A stretch of 64,000 nucleotides of DNA from Mesorhizobium sp. YM1C-6-2 (GCF_003666685.1 NZ_RCIZ01000006.1:1-64000); one strand, 5' to 3'. Shown: positions 55,349 to 64,000, numbered from the stretch's first letter. Notes: generated from the sequence alone by a model not told the origin. A program made the numbers and translations.

Positions 55349-56811
55349 TTTCCGCCTTGCCGAAAAGCTTCCGCCAGCGCGGAAAGCCCAAGTCTTTGAA
55401 TGGTTTGCGCCGTCGTCTCGCCCGTCCGGCGTTCTGCCGAAACGCGCTTCGCGACGTTTGCTAGGGCACGCCCCGCGCCGTCGTTTTCCGCGAAAGCCGC
55501 CGGTTGATCGCGCGCGGTCCCGTCGAGGATGAACCCGGTTCCGGTCTCGCTTCCCACAACCGTCAGCGCCGAAACCGCCGGGTGAGCGCAGCCCTTGGCG
55601 CAGCCGGACACGTGGAGATGTATCGAGCCGTCGAGCAAGCTGCTGTATTCCCAAGTGATTTCGGCGGCGATCTGGCGCGCGGGGATGTGGCCCGAGGCGC
55701 AGTCCGGCGCGCCGGGGCAAGCCGAGATCGCCTGCCGGGGATCGTCAGGCGCGGTCACGAAATCCAGCGTTTCCGCCTGTTTCCGCAACGTCTCCGCCTG
55801 AGCAACCGTCCCGCAAATCGCCACCAGCGTGCGCTTGGGCGCGGGGCGGATATCGCCAACGCCGAGCGCCCGCGCCGCTTCCGCAAATGTTTTCAGTGCA
55901 TTGGCGGTCGTGTGTCCGAAGGGCAGGGCGACGCCGAGGGCGACGCGGTCGTCGCGGAGGTTGGCGATCCCGATAAGCGATGACTGTTCAACGCCGTCAT
56001 CCCAGGGCTTGTCCCGAGGATCTGCCACCAGCCGATCAGTCACAACCGACATCGATGCTGCCGCAGCCTCCGTCTTGCCTGAACCACCAAGGTCGGCAAA
56101 TCCTCGGGACAAGCCCGAGGATGACGGTAGAGCAGGCAAGCTCTTGCCGCTCAAATCCCTTGCCCGCGCCTCGCGGCCCATGTCCGCAACCCCGGCTAGC
56201 AGCGCCAGCGTCGCTTCGCAGGCTGCCGTGTCGCCATGGACTACGCCCAGCGTCCTTGCCGCCCGCGCATCGCCGGCAATCGCGACCTGCCATGCAGGCG
56301 AACCGCCAACCCTGACCGCCGTCAGCCGCACGTCCGCGGCGACCTCGTCCAGCGCCGTCCGTGCGCCGCCGTCGACGACCACCGACACTTTCGGCCCAAG
56401 CCGCGCTTCCAGCCCGTCCCGGGCAATAGCTGCACGGATCATGTCCGCTAGCGCGGTCGGGTCGACGATCTCGTCGGGATCGAGTCCAGCCAGCACGCCC
56501 GCCTGCACCGGAACGCCGGTGCGCACGGCGATGCCCAGCCGGTCGATGGCTTCGGCGAACGGCGCGGCGGATGCCGATGTCAGGCCGCGCACCTGCATGC
56601 TGCCGCGCGCGGTAACCTCGATGACGCCGTTGCCGAACATCCCGGCTGCATCGCACAGCCCCGCGAGCTGAGCGGGCGACAGTCCGCCTGCGACCGGGTT
56701 CAGCCTGACCAGCAGCCCGTCGCCGGTCTGCATCGGCGCGGAAAGGGCAGGGCAGGCGCCGCGCCGCGTGAAGCCGCCGGCCAGGGGTTGCTTTGCGGCC
56801 AGCGCGCTCAT
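55345..56811 (-). CDS. cobG: Precorrin-3B synthase with in-frame repeat insertion
   Basis: A 488-residue oxygen-dependent enzyme related to nitrite/sulfite reductases. The siroheme/[4Fe-4S] cysteines are visible in SACPGAPDCASG and VSGCAKGCAHP, so the enzyme looks intact. Residues about 229-272 are a foreign insert encoded by a palindromic repeat (see 55996-56125), with peptide motifs SSGLSRGFADL and ADPRDKPWDDG. Without it the length would be near 443 residues, close to the family norm. The reading frame is kept through the insert. The start at 56811 is set by the ATGA overlap with cobN. Confidence 0.92.
   Translation of the reverse strand: MSALAAKQPLAGGFTRRGACPALSAPMQTGDGLLVRLNPVAGGLSPAQLAGLCDAAGMFGNGVIEVTARGSMQVRGLTSASAAPFAEAIDRLGIAVRTGVPVQAGVLAGLDPDEIVDPTALADMIRAAIARDGLEARLGPKVSVVVDGGARTALDEVAADVRLTAVRVGGSPAWQVAIAGDARAARTLGVVHGDTAACEATLALLAGVADMGREARARDLSGKSLPALPSSSGLSRGFADLGGSGKTEAAAASMSVVTDRLVADPRDKPWDDGVEQSSLIGIANLRDDRVALGVALPFGHTTANALKTFAEAARALGVGDIRPAPKRTLVAICGTVAQAETLRKQAETLDFVTAPDDPRQAISACPGAPDCASGHIPARQIAAEITWEYSSLLDGSIHLHVSGCAKGCAHPAVSALTVVGSETGTGFILDGTARDQPAAFAENDGAGRALANVAKRVSAERRTGETTAQTIQRLGLSALAEAFRQGGK
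55996..56125. repeat. Palindromic repeat element inside cobG
   Basis: Arms of 31 bases (55996-56026 and 56095-56125) are near-perfect inverted copies, each with a (C)CTCGGG-cttgt-CCCGAGG core. They match the arms of the intergenic element at 52251-52370; the 68 bases between the arms are different. The element sits within the cobG frame and is read through. Confidence 0.9.
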
Positions 56812-59800
56812 GCCGCCGCCTTTCCGCGCGCCTCTGCGAGCAGCGCCTCGAGGTCGTTGTCGACGGAGTTGCGCAGCGGGTTCCACAGGCCACGCCGCCG
56901 CGCCGAGGCAAAACGCTCGGCGATGAAGGCCGCCGCCTTGGGATTCTCGCGCAGGATGAAGGCGCGCACCGTATTATCGCCGAGATAGGCGTCGTGCACG
57001 GCCTCGATCAGTGCGCCGGGAATGGCGTTGGTCGTCTCGGCAAAGCCGATCAGCCGGTCTACCGTCTCGGCGAATTCGGAAGCGCCGCGCGGCCCGTGCC
57101 GCATCTGCCCCTCGATGAAACGTGGATTGGTGGCACGGGCGCGCACCACGCGCGTCACCGCCTCGGTCACCGAGCGCGGCTTCGGCTTTGCCGGGTCGGT
57201 GGTGTCGAGCACGATCACGTCGGCCTTGCCGCCGAGCATCGCCACCGCCGCCGAAAAACCGCCGACGAAGGCGACGTCGGCCGAGCCTTCGAGGATGTCG
57301 CGGCCGGGGTCGTCGCCTGTGTGGACCAGCAGGTCGGCGTCCGCGACCCGGTCGGCGAAGGCGCCCGGCAGATGCTGGCCGTTGCCCTCGGCGCCGCCAT
57401 AGGCATGCGAGGCGGCGTCGAGATAGGCGCGGCCGAGTTCTTCTCTCGCCTCCCAGCCGCCGCCGGACAGAAGCTCTTCCGGGCCCGCCCCGTAGGTGCC
57501 AGGCGATGAGCCGAAGATGCGCGCCGGCGCTGCGCCGTCCCGTCGCGCGGCTTCGGCCAGCGGGTTTTCGGAAGAATCCTCGTAGCGCGCGGCGACGGCC
57601 CTGGTGGCCGCGTCGATCAGCGCGATCTGGGTCGGGAACATGTCGCGGAAGAGGCCCGAGATGCGCCATGTCACGTCGACGCGCGGGCGGCCGAGCGTCG
57701 CTGGCGGCAGCACCTCTATGCCTGTCACGCGGCCGGTCGCGGCGTCCCATTGCGGCCGGCAGCCCATCAGCGCCAGCCCCTGCGCGATTTCCTCGCCGCC
57801 GGTGCGCAGCGACGCCGAGCCCCAGAGGTCGACCACAAGCGCACGCGGCCAGTCGCCGTGGTCCTGCATGTAGCGGCGCAGTACCTCGGCAGAAGCCGCC
57901 TCGCCGATGTCGAACGCCGTCGGCGTCGGCATGGTGCGGGGGTCTGATGTGAACAGGTTGCGGCCGGTCGGCAGCACGTCCTTGCGGCCCCGTGCAGGCG
58001 CACCGGCGGGACCTGCCGTCACATGGCGGCCGTCGAGTGCGGCGATCAGCGCACTGCGTTCTGCCGCCGCACTCTCCTGCCGAACCGGCTCGTCGCCGGC
58101 TTCGGCGCGGCCATAGACGTGCAGCCCGTCCTTGATGGCGAAATCCTTGAGGTCGCAGAGCCAGGCGTCGATGCGGCGCAGCGCCTCGTCGGGCTGGTCG
58201 GTGTCGGCGACGCCGGCTTCCGAAGCGAGGCCGGTCTTCGCCGCGGTCTCGACGATCAGCTGCGCCAGCCGGTCACGACGGCGACGGTCGAGCCCGTCGG
58301 CCTGCGCATATTCGTCGACCAGCCGCTCCAGTTTCTGCTTCTCTTCGTCCAATTCGGCGCTCACCAGCGGCGGCGGCAGGTGGCCGAGCGTGACCGCGGC
58401 GATGCGGCGCTTGGCCTGCGCTGCCTCTCCGGGGTTCGACACGATGAAGGGATAGACGACGGGCAGGGGACCCGTCACGATCTCCGGGAAACAATACCTG
58501 CCGAGCGCGACCGCCTTGCCGGGCAGCCATTCCAGCGTGCCATGCGCGCCGACATGGACGACGGCATGCACGCCGAGCGTTTTGCGCAGCCAGAGGCCGA
58601 AGGCGACAAGGTCGTGGCGCGGCGGCAACGTCGGGTCGTGGTAGTCGGCGCGGCGATCCTCGGAGCGGCCGCGGTCCGGCGCCAGCGCCACGGTGACGTT
58701 GCCGAAGGTCGCGGCGCGGAAGCGGAAGCGCTCGCGCCCGGCATCGCCCCATGCCTCCTCCAGCGCCCGCCTCGCTTCAAGCGGCAAATCCGACGACAGA
58801 GCGAGATAGTCTTCCAGGCTCAACCCTTCGCCTTCGCCCTCCACCAGGTCCAGCAACGCACGCGGCGAATCCGGAATCCCTTCAAAGGCATAGCCCTCGC
58901 TCTTCAGGTCGTGCAGCATGGCGAGCACGGAGGAAGGGACATCGAGCCCGACGGCGTAGCCGGTGCGGCCGGCTGCCCCCGGATAGTCCGGCATCAGGAT
59001 CGCCACGCGCCGTTCTGCGCGCGGCGTCGTCTGCAGCCGCACCATCGCCTCGATGCGCGCCGCGACCTGCTCGACGCGGTCGGGCTCCGGCCGGTTGGCG
59101 AACGCGCGAAAACCGAGTTCCGGATCGATCTCGCTCTCGCCCTTGAAGGAGAGCGCGCCGGCGAGGATGCGTCCGTCGAGCTCCGGCATGACGACATGCA
59201 TGGCAAGGTCGGCCGGCGCCAGGCCGCGCGGGCTTTTCTCCCAGACTTCGCGACGGGTCGTTGCGACGATCACCTGCATGACCGGCACGCCGGCGCGGTC
59301 GAACAGCGTCTCCGCGCCCGGTTCTGCTCCGGCCGCGAAAGCGGTCGCGGTGACGATGAGCGCCGGATTCAGGTCGCGTAAAGCCTGCTCGACGAACGCG
59401 GCCGAGGCCGCATCCTTCAGGCTCGCGACGAATATCGGCACGGGATGCATGCCCCTGGCGCGGAGCACGTCCGCCAGCGCATCGATCGGCGCGACATCCG
59501 AGGCAAGCAGCATCGATCGATAGAAGAGAATGGGGATGACGGGCGCCGTTTTTCCGTCCCTCTTGAGGGGAGGGTGGCCAGCCACAGGCTGGCCGGGTGG
59601 GGTAGCCGAGGACGCGCTCGACGTTGCTGTCGATGTCGAGCGCTGTGCAGGCGACCCCACCCGCCTCGCTTCGCTCGGCACCCTCCCCTCAAGGGGGAGG
59701 GAAACCGCCCAGCCCATTCCCGGACGATAGAACCCGGCCTTCGGCACCTCTACCGCTTCCGCCGCAACCGCCTCATGTCCCGCCAACCCCGCCAGCCGAC

Positions 59801-60266
59801 GCACCAGCGCCGTCATGTTCTCAGGGCCGCCCTCGCGGAAATAGGACAGCAGCGCGTCGAGTTCGTTGCGCGGCAGCGTCGAGCATTCGATCAGCCGCTC
59901 GTCCTGTTCGCGGCATTCGCCGGGCAGCAGTGCCAGCTTCACGCCATGTGCGTGCGCCGCGGCCGCAAGCTGATCGCAGCCATAGCGCCACCAGTCGTAG
60001 CCGCCGAGGATGCGCACCAGCACGACCTTGGCCTTTGCCCCAACGCTGTCGATCCAGAGGTCGACCGACATCGGGTGCCGGAGGTCGCGCAGCGCTGCCA
60101 GCCGCATCGAGGGCAGGGCGCCGGCGTCCGCCTTCCATGCCGCAGCTATGCCCGCGAGGTCGCTGTCGGTGAAGGACAGCGCCACGATGTCCGCCGGCGC
60201 CTGCCTGAGATCGACCGGCTCGACGAGGTCGTCGAGCGAAGCGGACGATGTGGTGAGCAGGTGCAC
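56808..60266 (-). CDS. cobN: Cobaltochelatase subunit CobN with in-frame repeat insertion
   Basis: The 1152-residue large subunit of the aerobic ATP-dependent cobaltochelatase, which inserts cobalt into hydrogenobyrinate a,c-diamide with CobS/CobT chelatase subunits (not in the window). Conserved segments include ARILGGYDWWRYG near residue 85, VHVGAHGTLEWLPGKAVALG and PEIVTGPLPVVYPFIVSNPGEA. Residues about 189-237 are encoded by a palindromic repeat (SLPLEGRVPSEARRVG and GQPVAGHPPLKRDG), inserted between FYRPGMGWA and PVIPILFYRS without a frame break. It lies 15 bases after cobW. Confidence 0.94.
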   Translation of the reverse strand: MHLLTTSSASLDDLVEPVDLRQAPADIVALSFTDSDLAGIAAAWKADAGALPSMRLAALRDLRHPMSVDLWIDSVGAKAKVVLVRILGGYDWWRYGCDQLAAAAHAHGVKLALLPGECREQDERLIECSTLPRNELDALLSYFREGGPENMTALVRRLAGLAGHEAVAAEAVEVPKAGFYRPGMGWAVSLPLEGRVPSEARRVGSPAQRSTSTATSSASSATPPGQPVAGHPPLKRDGKTAPVIPILFYRSMLLASDVAPIDALADVLRARGMHPVPIFVASLKDAASAAFVEQALRDLNPALIVTATAFAAGAEPGAETLFDRAGVPVMQVIVATTRREVWEKSPRGLAPADLAMHVVMPELDGRILAGALSFKGESEIDPELGFRAFANRPEPDRVEQVAARIEAMVRLQTTPRAERRVAILMPDYPGAAGRTGYAVGLDVPSSVLAMLHDLKSEGYAFEGIPDSPRALLDLVEGEGEGLSLEDYLALSSDLPLEARRALEEAWGDAGRERFRFRAATFGNVTVALAPDRGRSEDRRADYHDPTLPPRHDLVAFGLWLRKTLGVHAVVHVGAHGTLEWLPGKAVALGRYCFPEIVTGPLPVVYPFIVSNPGEAAQAKRRIAAVTLGHLPPPLVSAELDEEKQKLERLVDEYAQADGLDRRRRDRLAQLIVETAAKTGLASEAGVADTDQPDEALRRIDAWLCDLKDFAIKDGLHVYGRAEAGDEPVRQESAAAERSALIAALDGRHVTAGPAGAPARGRKDVLPTGRNLFTSDPRTMPTPTAFDIGEAASAEVLRRYMQDHGDWPRALVVDLWGSASLRTGGEEIAQGLALMGCRPQWDAATGRVTGIEVLPPATLGRPRVDVTWRISGLFRDMFPTQIALIDAATRAVAARYEDSSENPLAEAARRDGAAPARIFGSSPGTYGAGPEELLSGGGWEAREELGRAYLDAASHAYGGAEGNGQHLPGAFADRVADADLLVHTGDDPGRDILEGSADVAFVGGFSAAVAMLGGKADVIVLDTTDPAKPKPRSVTEAVTRVVRARATNPRFIEGQMRHGPRGASEFAETVDRLIGFAETTNAIPGALIEAVHDAYLGDNTVRAFILRENPKAAAFIAERFASARRRGLWNPLRNSVDNDLEALLAEARGKAAA
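59557..59701. repeat. Palindromic repeat element inside cobN
   Basis: The left arm (CCTCTTGAGGGGAGGGTGGCC..., then GGGTGGGG) and the right arm (CCCCACCCGCCTCGCTTCG...CCCTCCCCTCAAGGGGGAGG) are imperfect inverted copies. This is the well-known alphaproteobacterial 'ACCCTCCCCT(C/T)AAGGGG' type, different in sequence from the element in cobG. It is translated as part of CobN. Confidence 0.88.
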
Positions 60267-60281
60267 GGCGCAGCTTCCCCG

Positions 60282-61316
60282 TCAGCCGACCAGTATCTTC
60301 TCGATAGCCTGCTGGTTGAGCCCCTTGAGCCCGATCACCACCAGCCGCGAACGACGGTCGTCCTCCGCGGTCCAGGCGCGGTCGTAATAGTGGTTGACGC
60401 GCGGCCCAACTGCCTGGACCAGCAGCCGCATCGGCTTTCCGCCGACCTCGACGAACCCTTTTACGCGCAGCACGTTCTCTTCCTCGGCGGCGGCGGTAAC
60501 ACGCTTCGCCAGCTCGTCAGGATTGGCGATGGCCGGGATCTCGACCACGAAGGAATCGAAATCGTCGTGCTCGTGATCGCCCATGCCGTCGTGGTGGCTT
60601 TTGCGGTTCTCGATGTCGTCCTCGACGGCGAGCCCGAGGCCGAGCAACAGCGACGCATCGACCTTGCCGTTGGCCGATGGCACGACCTTGACGCCGGGCC
60701 TGGCATGGTCGAGCGCGGCGTTGGCGCGGGCTGCGCCATCGGCGTCGATCAAATCGTTCTTGGACAGGATGATGAGGTCGGCGCAGGCAACCTGGTCGTC
60801 GAAAACCTCCTCGACCGGATCGTCATGGTCGAGCGTATCGTCCGCCGCGCGCTGGGCGGCGAGCGCGTCGAGGTCGGATGCGACCTTGCCGTCGGCGAGT
60901 GCTGCGCCGTCGACCACCGCGACCACGCCGTCGACCGTCACGCGGCCCTTCACCGTCGGCCACTGGAAGGCCTGGACGAGGGGCTTCGGCAGCGCCAGTC
61001 CCGAGGTCTCGATGATGATGTGGTCCACCTTCGGCGTGCGAGCCAGGATCTGGTCGAGAGCGGGCACGAAATCGTCGGCCACCGTGCAGCAGATGCAGCC
61101 GTTCGCCAGCTCGACAATATTCTCCTCCGGGCAGGACTCGATGCCGCAGCTGCGCAGGATCTCGCCGTCGACGCCGACATCGCCGAACTCGTTGACGATC
61201 AGCGCCAGCCGCTTGCCTCCGGCATTTTCCAGCAGATTGCGGATCAGCGTGGTCTTGCCGGCGCCGAGGAAGCCGGTGACGACGGTGCAGGGAACGCGGG
61301 AAAGCGAGGCGGTCAT
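60282..61316 (-). CDS. cobW: CobW-family G3E GTPase metallochaperone
   Basis: A 344-residue GTPase with the Walker A motif GFLGAGKTT (15-23), the metal-binding CxCC motif GCICC (Cys74/76/77) and a His/Asp-rich stretch (HHDGMGDHEHDD) that suits metal binding. CobW is thought to deliver cobalt to the CobN chelatase, consistent with its place directly upstream of cobN. It overlaps the DUF1636 gene by ATGA. Confidence 0.94.
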   Translation of the reverse strand: MTASLSRVPCTVVTGFLGAGKTTLIRNLLENAGGKRLALIVNEFGDVGVDGEILRSCGIESCPEENIVELANGCICCTVADDFVPALDQILARTPKVDHIIIETSGLALPKPLVQAFQWPTVKGRVTVDGVVAVVDGAALADGKVASDLDALAAQRAADDTLDHDDPVEEVFDDQVACADLIILSKNDLIDADGAARANAALDHARPGVKVVPSANGKVDASLLLGLGLAVEDDIENRKSHHDGMGDHEHDDFDSFVVEIPAIANPDELAKRVTAAAEEENVLRVKGFVEVGGKPMRLLVQAVGPRVNHYYDRAWTAEDDRRSRLVVIGLKGLNQQAIEKILVG

Positions 61317-61759
61317 GCGATATCCTTCAGCATGTCGAGGGGAGGGATGCGCGCGACGAGGCCGCGCTTGAGCGAATCGGGACGGCCGCGCCAGGGAATC
61401 AGCCCGTCGGTCGACGTGGCGAAGAGTTTTGCTCCGGCAACGAGGTCCGGGCCGCTGTCGGTCGAGAGGTCGCCGAAGACGTAGCTCCAGCAGTTTTCAC
61501 GGAGGATCGCGGCGGAGAGGCGGCGCTTGCAGTTGCCGAGGCACTCGACGGTGGCGACGCGTACTTCGCCGTCGGCCGCGGCATGGGCGTCGGCTGCGAG
61601 GAGCGCGCCGGCGCGTGGATGGGCATCGGAACCCGTCTCGTCGCGGCAGGTCGCGCAGACGACGATCGTCACCGCCGAAAGATCGACGGCTGCAATGGCT
61701 GCTGCCCCTTCAGGGGAAATGTCGTCGGCCTTCAACGCACGGCTCCTTGCCCGGGACAC
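61313..61759 (-). CDS. DUF1636 metal-binding protein
   Basis: A 148-residue protein of the thioredoxin-like ferredoxin type with four Cys in two pairs (CATC at 35-38; CLGNC at 73-77), which could bind an Fe-S cluster or metal. DUF1636 genes are typical companions of cobW. It is the first gene after the cobalamin riboswitch and overlaps cobW by four bases. Its exact function is unknown. Confidence 0.88.
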   Translation of the reverse strand: MSRARSRALKADDISPEGAAAIAAVDLSAVTIVVCATCRDETGSDAHPRAGALLAADAHAAADGEVRVATVECLGNCKRRLSAAILRENCWSYVFGDLSTDSGPDLVAGAKLFATSTDGLIPWRGRPDSLKRGLVARIPPLDMLKDIA

Positions 61760-61782
61760 CCGCCGGACGGTCGGATCAGTTT

Positions 61783-61968
61783 CGTGACGGCAGGTCTCCT
61801 GGCTTGCGGGTCGCCGCCCTTGCCGCCTTCCCGGATAATCCAGTGGCTTTCGGCTCAGGCTCGTCGCTTACAGTTGCGGGGACAGCCGCGGCGTTGGGCG
61901 AAAAGCCCGCACCGCATTCCCTCTTAGCTCCCTCCGTTGCGGGAAGGAGACCGTCGGCTGGGATTTAG
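61783..61968 (-). promoter_or_regulatory. Cobalamin (adenosylcobalamin) riboswitch
   Basis: Read on the minus strand, this region contains the hallmarks of the cobalamin riboswitch: GGGAA...GGTG (AGAGGGAATGCGGTG), CCCGCAACTGTAAGCG, GCCACTG and the B12 box GCCAGGAGACCTGCCG. It lies just before the DUF1636-cobW-cobN-cobG-cobH-cobI-cobJ operon and should shut it down when cobalamin is plentiful, by control of translation or transcription. Confidence 0.95.
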
Positions 61969-61998
61969 GCTTGGCTCCGGTTCGGAGTCAACGTGCGG

Positions 61999-63222
61999 CT
62001 ACGACGTCGTCCGTTCAGCCCGCGCCAGCTTCGCCAGCGCCGGGCCGAGATCGCCCTTCGGCACGACCTCCAGGCGCTCGAGCCCCAGCCAGGATTGCAT
62101 CAACCTGAATTCGTCCAGCAGTTCGGCGGCGGTGTCTGGCGGCGCGCCGGGCTCGGCAAAGGTGGCGAGCACCCTCAGCACGCCGGCTGGCCGGTCGGCC
62201 TTCACGTCGGCGCGGGCGACGACCGTGTCGCCGAGCAGGAAGGGCAGCACGTAGTAGCCGTATTGGCGCTTTTCCGCCGGCGTGTAGATCTCGATGCGGT
62301 AGCGGAAGTCGAACAGCCGTTCGGCGCGCGAGCGTTCGAAGACCAGCGGGTCGAAAGGCGCCAGCAGCGCGCGAGCATGGACCTTGCGCGGCATGCGCGC
62401 GTCCTTGTGAAGATAGGCCTGCTGCTTCCACCCCTCGACAGTCACCGGCAGCAGCTCGCCTTCCTCGACCAGTTCCTCGAGCCTGCCCTTCACGTCGCCG
62501 GGCGACAGGCGATAATAGTCGCGCAGGTCGCCATAGGTGGCGACGCCCAGCGCCCGCGCCGACATGCGCAGCAACTCGCGGTGGGCGTCCTCCGGCTTCG
62601 GGGCAGGGGCGTTGTAGATGCCCGGCGGGATCACCCGCTCCGGCAGGTCGTAGAGTCGTTCGAAGCCGCGGCGGGAGTGGGTGGTGATGCGGCCGGCCCA
62701 GAACAGCCACTCGAAGGCGTGCTTCTCGTCGCTCCAGCCCCACCAGCCACCCTTGCCCTTGGCGCCCTCTATGTGGGAGGCGGCGAGCGGCCCCCTTGAT
62801 GCGACCTCGCCGTAGATCGTTTCGATCAGCGGACCGTTCCGGCGCGCCCAGCGCGCGAGGCCGCCATAAATTTCGCTTTCGTCGTTCCCGGCCGCGCGCC
62901 GCATCCGCCACTGCATCAGCGGCCATGTCTCCAGCGGCAGGAAAGACGCCTCATGCGCCCAGTATTCGAACAGCCTTCGCTTGGCGCCAGGCTTCGCTGC
63001 GTCGTCGATGAGCGACATCGGATAGGGGCCAAGCCGCGAGAAAAGCGGCATGTAGTGCGCGCGCACCACCGCGCTCACCGAATCGATCTGCAGCAGGCCG
63101 AGGCGGCCAAGCACTCGGTTCAGATGACGGCGATCGACAGGGCCAGAAGGACGCGGTTCCGCAAATCCCTGGGCTGCAAGCGCGACGCGGCGCGCCATCG
63201 GAAGGGAAAGCTTCTCTCTCAT
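61999..63222 (-). CDS. YcaQ/AlkX-type winged-helix DNA glycosylase homologue
   Basis: A 407-residue protein of the AlkZ/YcaQ family (three winged-helix domains and a beta-barrel). The catalytic-loop motif LLQIDSVS near residue 44 has the Q-x-D form of the YcaQ (AlkX) branch, enzymes that open DNA interstrand crosslinks. FEYWAHEASFLP and PFDPLVFERSRAERLFDF are further conserved parts. It ends right before the riboswitch but is a separate unit. Confidence 0.9.
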   Translation of the reverse strand: MREKLSLPMARRVALAAQGFAEPRPSGPVDRRHLNRVLGRLGLLQIDSVSAVVRAHYMPLFSRLGPYPMSLIDDAAKPGAKRRLFEYWAHEASFLPLETWPLMQWRMRRAAGNDESEIYGGLARWARRNGPLIETIYGEVASRGPLAASHIEGAKGKGGWWGWSDEKHAFEWLFWAGRITTHSRRGFERLYDLPERVIPPGIYNAPAPKPEDAHRELLRMSARALGVATYGDLRDYYRLSPGDVKGRLEELVEEGELLPVTVEGWKQQAYLHKDARMPRKVHARALLAPFDPLVFERSRAERLFDFRYRIEIYTPAEKRQYGYYVLPFLLGDTVVARADVKADRPAGVLRVLATFAEPGAPPDTAAELLDEFRLMQSWLGLERLEVVPKGDLGPALAKLARAERTTS

Positions 63223-63550
63223 GGCGTCAGCTATCGTAGCGGAAGGGCAAGAATTGTGGCGTCATCCGGGGCGGGAATCGTGGCTTTGCGGACAATCGTA
63301 GCAGGCTTTTCCGCGAAACAGTGTCAGGAGAGTAAAGTGGAGTAAAATGGTAAGGAATTCATGGGCATGCCAAACGTCTGAAGTGGCCGGAACAGCTCAA
63401 GGTTTGTCTTGCTTCACCGGGACTGCTGCGCTAACCCTCGCCGCGTTGCAGCATGAGCCCTAACCGGTTCGGCGTACGGTCTGTCGCGCTTCCTCATCCG
63501 GGTCCCGTGCTGTAAACCAAATTGGATCGTATCCGCGCGGATCTGCTGCA
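63223..63550. other. Gap before nuoA
   Basis: These 328 bases carry no gene that I can support. Being divergent between the glycosylase gene and nuoA, the gap should hold the nuo promoter. No confident -35/-10 pair, repeat or RNA structure is visible. Confidence 0.5.
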
Positions 63551-63916
63551 ATGAGCGAACTCCTGGGCACCTACCTGCCCGTCGTCATTTTTATAGGCGT
63601 GGCCCTGATCGTGGGCATCGCCCTGATCGTGGCGCCCTTCATCGTCGCCTACCGCAATCCCGACCCCGAAAAGCTGTCGGCCTACGAGTGCGGGTTCAAC
63701 TCCTTCGACGACGCGCGCATGAAGTTCGACGTGCGCTTCTACCTCGTGTCGATCCTGTTCATCATCTTCGACCTCGAAGTGGCCTTCCTCTTCCCGTGGG
63801 CGGTGTCCTTCGGCGAGATCGGCATGTTCGGCTTCTGGTCGATGATGGTCTTCCTTGCGGTGCTGACCATCGGCTTCATATATGAATGGAAAAAAGGAGC
63901 GCTGGAATGGGACTGA
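63551..63916 (+). CDS. nuoA: NADH-quinone oxidoreductase subunit A
   Basis: A 121-residue membrane subunit of respiratory complex I with three membrane segments. The conserved loop [16 protein letters not shown] and [25 protein letters not shown] are diagnostic. It is the first gene of the nuo operon; nuoB starts inside its last codons. Confidence 0.97.
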   Translation: MSELLGTYLPVVIFIGVALIVGIALIVAPFIVAYRNPDPEKLSAYECGFNSFDDARMKFDVRFYLVSILFIIFDLEVAFLFPWAVSFGEIGMFGFWSMMVFLAVLTIGFIYEWKKGALEWD

Positions 63917-64000
63917 CCCCTAACACGCTCGTCGCCCCGAAGCCGAAGGGCATCATCGATCCATCGACCGGCAAGCCGGTCGGCCATGACGATCCGTTCT
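63907..64000 (+). CDS. nuoB: NADH-quinone oxidoreductase subunit B, 5' fragment
   Basis: Only the first 31 codons are present before the window ends. The ATG at 63907 overlaps nuoA by ten bases in another frame, as usual in nuo operons. The start ([15 protein letters not shown]) fits alphaproteobacterial NuoB. The Fe-S ligand region lies beyond the edge. Confidence 0.85.
   Translation, partial: MGLTPNTLVAPKPKGIIDPSTGKPVGHDDPF

Noticed and set aside
55345-56811. cobG as a pseudogene because of its repeat insert
   Set aside because: The frame is open throughout, the Fe-S/siroheme cysteines are intact and the overlaps with cobN and cobH are normal.

Overview
The window is GC-rich alphaproteobacterial chromosome. 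The best fit is a Mesorhizobium-like member of the Rhizobiales: a TctCBA-type transporter, tandem FecR-domain proteins, an aerobic-type cobalamin cluster with CobG, CobN and CobW, the start of a nuo operon, and alphaproteobacterial palindromic repeats whose translations carry motifs such as ADPRDKPWDDG. The species cannot be fixed from the window alone. No rRNA, tRNA, CRISPR array, insertion sequence or phage structural gene was recognised.

Region by region: 1-9.5 kb holds a truncated DUF1254 exported protein, a membrane TolB-like/TPR protein, a small unknown gene, an AraC-type regulator, and a compact run of genes encoding a DUF3604 exported protein, a membrane-anchored parvulin-like prolyl isomerase and three HupE/UreJ-type membrane proteins. 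An acyltransferase-3 gene follows. 10.8-30.4 kb is the most unusual part. It is a nine-gene island encoding a multidomain peptidoglycan hydrolase, a lipoprotein, a subtilisin-trypsin double protease, an exported/coiled-coil membrane protein, a membrane beta-propeller protein, a 909-residue membrane protein of unknown family, a MoxR-type AAA ATPase, a trypsin-like protease with an unknown C-terminal domain, and, divergently, a trypsin-like protease fused to a DNA/RNA non-specific endonuclease. The set looks like one ATPase-driven, protease-triggered envelope system with wall-degrading and nucleic-acid-degrading outputs, possibly a defence or programmed-response system. That role is inference.

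30.5-44.4 kb holds metabolic and transport genes: a chloroperoxidase-like hydrolase, two tandem FecR-domain proteins with matching upstream and downstream signals, a tctC-tctB-tctA-CoA-transferase operon, an AraC regulator divergent from an arylsulfatase, and a purine permease divergent from guanine deaminase. 44.4-61.8 kb is a cobalamin synthesis locus with cobT, cobS, cobB, cobA, cbiD, cobM, cobE, cobL, cobK, cobJ, cobI, cobH, cobG, cobN, cobW and a DUF1636 gene. It is mostly stitched together by 4-bp ATGA/GTGA overlaps, and a cobalamin riboswitch precedes the longest operon. Palindromic repeats lie between these genes, and two of them are inserted in frame inside cobG and cobN. 62-64 kb holds a YcaQ-type DNA glycosylase homologue and then nuoA and the first codons of nuoB.

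Many long open frames antisense to these genes are by-products of high GC and were left out. Start codons were moved downstream of the longest frame wherever a ribosome-binding site or an ATGA overlap decided it.
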